17,938 bases of DNA from JBBRLA01 sp038231615. GTDB taxonomy: Bacteria; Myxococcota_A; Polyangia; Palsa-1104; JAEUJZ01. Below the pieces are notes generated by a model. The model was not told where the DNA came from. It ran no database searches and was given only the letters and a program-made list of their open reading frames with translations. Shown piece after piece: positions 15,226 through 17,938 of this stretch. A program made the position numbers and the translations under genes. The stretch is from contig JBBRLA010000094.1 of the NCBI GenBank assembly GCA_038231615.1, positions 1 to 17,938 on the forward strand. Direction: 5' to 3'. Each line of letters begins with the position of its first letter. The stretch's first letter is position 1.

Positions 15226-16292
15226 GGGTTCCCTCCGGAGCGAACGATCTCTCCCTGGGTGACGAGTCCCTGGAAGTCGTCGATCTTGGCAATCTGGTCG
15301 ATGGAGATGCGGACGAACATCGTCCCCACCTCGTAATCCGAAAGGTGGACGTCCCGGCCGGCGGCCAGGGCCACCGCTGCCAGGGGCAGGTTCTGTCCGG
15401 CAGCGACGCTCAGGTAGACCCACGCGGGAAAGCGCGGGTTGATCTCGATGAGGTGATAGCGCCCATTGCGGTCGCACATGGCCTCGATCTCGCAGGGGCC
15501 GCGCCAGTGGGTCTCTTTCATGAAGGCGGCGGCCAGCGCCAGCAGCCCGGGGGCCTTGACGGTGATCCCGGCCCACCCCTTGCCCTTATCGGTGATGAGC
15601 ATCTTCTTCATGGCCACCGCCCCACGCAACCCGCCCTCGCCGTCGCCCAATGCCACCATGTTGAACTCCTCGCCGGTGACCAAGGTCTGGACCACCACCG
15701 GGACGCCCCATTGGGCCACCACCTTGTAGTAGGCGGCGACGGCCTCGTCCAGGTTGGTCGCCAGGCTGGCGCCGTAGAACACCCCCTTGACGAAGAGCGG
15801 ATAGGGCACCCGCTCATGGACCTGGTGCAGCTCGTCGATGGTGGTCACCACCGCGCTTTTGGGGACGCTGATGCCGGCACGGGCGCCGAGTTGGGAAAGC
15901 TGGCTCTTCTGCCGCAGATCGAGCTGCTCCCTGGTGGGGAGGAGCATGTGGATGCCCATTTTCTTCAGGTGCGGCTCCAGCTCGATGAAGCCGGGCAGCT
16001 CGGAGTCGAGGGTCGGGACGATGACGTCCAGGCCGACGCGCTCGTGGACGTATTCCAGGCGCGAGCGAAAGGCGTCCAGGCCCTGGGAGGGGTAGGGCAG
16101 AAGGAAGACATCGCTGATCAAATCTACGGCATAGGCGCCGGGGTCCAGGGCGTCGTAGGCCAGGCCGACGATGCGGCCGATGCCGTCCTTGGGCGACGCG
16201 GCTCGGAGGGCGCGGATCACGCCGACCCCGGGGGCCGGGTTGTCGGTCGCGTTCAGGCCGGTGACGGCGACGGTGAGTGGTTTGTCGCTCAT
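15222..16292 (-). CDS. ATP-grasp ligase (carbamoyl-phosphate synthase/PylC-like)
   Basis: 356 residues from ATG 16292, with GGAG six bases upstream; the longer open frame to 16445 overlaps the PqqD gene in another frame. The N-terminal pre-ATP-grasp part begins KPLTVAVTGLNATDNPAPGV. PLFVKGVFYGAS (165-176) carries the ATP-binding Lys169 with the flexible Gly loop. GEEFNMVALGDGEG (207-220), then GPCEIEAM (265-272) and HLIEINPRFPAW (280-291) carry the metal-binding acidic residues E268, E283 and N285 and the ATP-phosphate Arg287. Members of this fold join a carboxylate to an amine, thiol or amino acid through an acyl-phosphate, or make a carbamoyl phosphate. Here the substrates are probably a carboxylic acid or a peptide and an amine. 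Its stop overlaps the decarboxylase start, implying balanced production of the two. Confidence 0.88.
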   Translation of the reverse strand: MSDKPLTVAVTGLNATDNPAPGVGVIRALRAASPKDGIGRIVGLAYDALDPGAYAVDLISDVFLLPYPSQGLDAFRSRLEYVHERVGLDVIVPTLDSELPGFIELEPHLKKMGIHMLLPTREQLDLRQKSQLSQLGARAGISVPKSAVVTTIDELHQVHERVPYPLFVKGVFYGASLATNLDEAVAAYYKVVAQWGVPVVVQTLVTGEEFNMVALGDGEGGLRGAVAMKKMLITDKGKGWAGITVKAPGLLALAAAFMKETHWRGPCEIEAMCDRNGRYHLIEINPRFPAWVYLSVAAGQNLPLAAVALAAGRDVHLSDYEVGTMFVRISIDQIAKIDDFQGLVTQGEIVRSGGNP

Positions 16293-16326
16293 GCTTGCTC
16301 CATGGTTTGCGTCGCTTCGGACATCG

Positions 16327-16590
16327 CTAGACGGTGAAGTCATCGGGCACCACCCCGTGCTGCCGCAGGACCGAGACGAACTCGGCGACGTCGTTCTCCA
16401 GTTCCTCGTGCTCCACCGCGAAGCGTTCGCGCATGCGCGCGGCAATCTCGGCGCGGGACAAGCCCTCCCGCAGGGCCAGAAGGACGCAGTGGCCGGTGGC
16501 GTTGGTGGTAAAGGTCGCCCCGGTGTAGGGATCGAAGACGAAGCCAGTCTCGCTGAGGGCCAGATCGCGCAGGTGTTGCTTGGTACTCAT
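16327..16590 (-). CDS. PqqD family protein (peptide-binding RRE-like)
   Basis: 87 residues. I start at ATG 16590 because AGGAG lies five bases before it; ATG 16593 and GTG 16596 are too close to the site. The ribosome binding site contains the stop codon of the upstream gene. The PqqD pattern is clear: ETGFVFDPYTGATFTTNATGHCVLLAL, then an EIAARMRERFAV helix and a final VAEFVSVLRQHGVV, i.e. small beta-strands followed by helices. PqqD domains bind the leader of a ribosomal peptide and deliver it to a modifying enzyme. No precursor peptide or radical SAM enzyme is visible in the window; a partner may lie beyond the edge, or this member may act on something else. It is cytoplasmic. Confidence 0.88.
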   Translation of the reverse strand: MSTKQHLRDLALSETGFVFDPYTGATFTTNATGHCVLLALREGLSRAEIAARMRERFAVEHEELENDVAEFVSVLRQHGVVPDDFTV

Positions 16591-16598
16591 CATCACTC

Positions 16599-17918
16599 CT
16601 AGAAATCACGGCTGATGCCGATGGTGAGGGCGTGAAGGTTGGTGTCCGCGGTGCCATCCGACGGGCGGAGGCAGTCATAGGTGTAATACAGGCTCAGGAG
16701 GCTTTTGCCCGGCTTGCCGGGCCCACCCCATTTGCCCAGCTTGATGGACGCGCCGCCCAGGGCGCCGGCGAGGACCTTGTCGGAAAGGTTGTAGATGATC
16801 GTGGCGTCCAGGTACGCCGGGCGAAACTCTTCCCCGTATTTGCCGCCGGCCCACAGGGAGAAGCGCCCGCGGGAGAATGCCGCGACGAAGGCGTAGTTGA
16901 AGTAGACCTGCCCCTGCGCGACCTGCAAGGCGAGGCCGGGCTGGAGGCTCAGGCCGAAGCGCAGCGGCACCCACCACGAGGGCCCAACGCGGAACACCGT
17001 CGCGTCCGAATAAAAGCTGGCGGCCAGATCGAGGAAAATGTGCCCCAAAGGGCTGATGCGGGCGCCCATGCCGATGTGGTTCGAAGTGGTGGACAGTCCT
17101 CCTTGGTCACGGACCACGGCATAGTGTAGGGTGGCCCCGACAAAGGGCACCCCGTAGCCGGCATGCAGATACACTTCGTGCTGGCCGGCGAAGGGGCTGC
17201 CAAAGGTGATGGAGATGGCGGGCAGTTCGCCGCGGTAGCGGTAGAGCGCGCCCAGAAGCAGGCGTTCGCGAAAGAGGACATCCAGGCGGGCGGCGCCGTT
17301 GGCGGAGATCTGCGTCCCCTGGCCGACCTGATTGGAAGCCTGACCGCCCAGAGTGGCGCCGACGGTCAGGCGGATGCTTTGGGGCCGTGGGGGCGCGCAC
17401 AGGCGCAGACCGTCCCGGGCCCCGGCGTCGGCGGGGCGGCGGCCAAGGACGACGCGGAAGGCGGCGCTGGACTCGGCGCAGCGGCCCTGGCGCTGGAGCG
17501 CCCATCCCAGGCCCAGGGAGGCCTCGGCGGGATCACCGTTCTGCGCGAGGGCCTTTCGGTACGCGTCTTCGCTGTGGGTAAACATTCCAGCGCGGAAGTA
17601 GGCAAAACCCAGACGCAAGGTCAGGTCGAAGTCCTGCGGGTAGCGCCCTAACAGGCCCGCCAGTTCATGGGTCTCGGCCAGAAGATCCCCGCGGCGATCG
17701 GCGGCACTGGCGCGGGCCATCGCCTCGGCGTAGAGCGGTTCGTCGGACTGCGCGTGGCACACCCCGGACCAAAGGGCGGCGATCCACCCCAGCAGTCGAG
17801 CGGCGAGGCCGGCAGGGACGCGGATCGATCGATAACCGCGGCGCTTCGCGCTTCGCGACAGTCGACGTGGGCGCGAGCGCGGACGTGGGCTTCGCATGGT
17901 GTTGTACTCGGGGCGCAT
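16599..17918 (-). CDS. Exported TPR protein with C-terminal outer-membrane beta-barrel
   Basis: 439 residues from ATG 17918, with AGAGG nine bases upstream; a TTG at 17921 is also in frame. The N-terminus is very long and basic before a signal core GLAARLLGWIAALWSGVCHA, with cleavage after about residue 56 (CHA|Q); a later real start cannot be excluded but no good one is seen (ATG 17897 has no ribosome site). Residues 60-170 are TPR-type helices. The remainder (about 180-439) has alternating strands with many aromatic and glycine residues, and ends in ...GISRDF, a terminal Phe as required for BAM insertion. Overall it resembles the TPR-plus-barrel (YaiO-like) export proteins. Its block 136-171 closely matches the last gene of this operon. 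Likely an outer-membrane porin or export channel for the pathway product. Confidence 0.8.
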   Translation of the reverse strand: MRPEYNTMRSPRPRSRPRRLSRSAKRRGYRSIRVPAGLAARLLGWIAALWSGVCHAQSDEPLYAEAMARASAADRRGDLLAETHELAGLLGRYPQDFDLTLRLGFAYFRAGMFTHSEDAYRKALAQNGDPAEASLGLGWALQRQGRCAESSAAFRVVLGRRPADAGARDGLRLCAPPRPQSIRLTVGATLGGQASNQVGQGTQISANGAARLDVLFRERLLLGALYRYRGELPAISITFGSPFAGQHEVYLHAGYGVPFVGATLHYAVVRDQGGLSTTSNHIGMGARISPLGHIFLDLAASFYSDATVFRVGPSWWVPLRFGLSLQPGLALQVAQGQVYFNYAFVAAFSRGRFSLWAGGKYGEEFRPAYLDATIIYNLSDKVLAGALGGASIKLGKWGGPGKPGKSLLSLYYTYDCLRPSDGTADTNLHALTIGISRDF

Positions 17919-17938
17919 CAATTTGCGCCTCTCTCTCA

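Larger units (their letters stand above)
11029..17918 (-). other. Predicted six-gene operon: TPR/OM barrel - PqqD - ATP-grasp - PLP decarboxylase - UT-M23 - TPR
   Basis: All six genes are on the - strand. Gaps in order of transcription are 8, 34, -4, 19 and 14 bases (using the chosen starts). Two junctions are coupled: the ATP-grasp stop overlaps the decarboxylase start, and the UT-M23 stop touches an alternative start of the last gene. The promoter must lie beyond 17918; the window edge is at 17938, so one or more genes upstream may belong. See the findings for what the set could do. Confidence 0.75.

Noticed and set aside
15135..16337. 400-residue open frame on the + strand
   Set aside because: Antisense shadow of the ATP-grasp gene; composition is Gly/Gln/His/Val-rich, as usual for reverse-strand reading of GC-rich genes.
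16327..16590. Small gene as an amino-group carrier protein (LysW-like)
   Set aside because: It lacks the C-terminal EDWGE-type end and zinc-binding cysteines; the sequence fits PqqD.

Overview
The window is a dense, very GC-rich stretch of a Gram-negative chromosome. Three-position GC bias, lipobox lipoproteins, a Cys-rich lipoprotein of the kind common in Myxococcota and related former Deltaproteobacteria, a bacterial XPB helicase and an outer-membrane beta-barrel ending in Phe all point to a myxobacterial or deltaproteobacterial-type organism. This is inference from gene content; there is no rRNA here to place it.

Positions 1-2925 (+ strand) hold the 3' end of an NrnA-type DHH phosphoesterase, truB (start overlapping the nrnA stop), a small two-helix membrane protein, and a degenerate receiver-PilZ protein. 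Next come a Cys-rich lipoprotein (- strand, 2940-3245) and a 536-residue lipoprotein (+ strand, 3375-4985), transcribed divergently from a 129-bp spacer. The convergent gap after it (4986-5253) carries a long imperfect inverted repeat with an inner hairpin.

Positions 5254-9289 (- strand) encode an XPB-type DNA helicase followed, one base after its stop codon, by a 741-residue partner with a Helicase_C_3 region, a poly-Asp N-terminus and a WYL-like C-terminus. This is a probable DNA repair module. Upstream of it, 9290-10923 holds the C-terminal remnant of an ATPase/nuclease-type protein and an amino-acid permease whose base composition looks lower in GC than the rest; this may be an acquired segment.

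Positions 11029-17918 (- strand) form the most interesting part: a tightly packed six-gene operon in the order exported TPR/outer-membrane barrel protein, PqqD-like protein, ATP-grasp ligase, PLP fold-type III decarboxylase, urea-transporter/M23-peptidase fusion, exported TPR protein. Gene gaps run from a 4-base overlap to 36 bases. The first and last genes share a closely matching 36-residue TPR block. A reasonable reading is a pathway that makes or modifies a small amine- or peptide-like molecule in the cytoplasm (decarboxylase, ATP-grasp, PqqD) and moves it or acts on it at the envelope (UT channel, M23 domain, periplasmic TPR, outer-membrane barrel). The product is unknown, and the upstream end of the operon lies beyond the window.

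No tRNA, rRNA, CRISPR array, transposase or integrase was seen.
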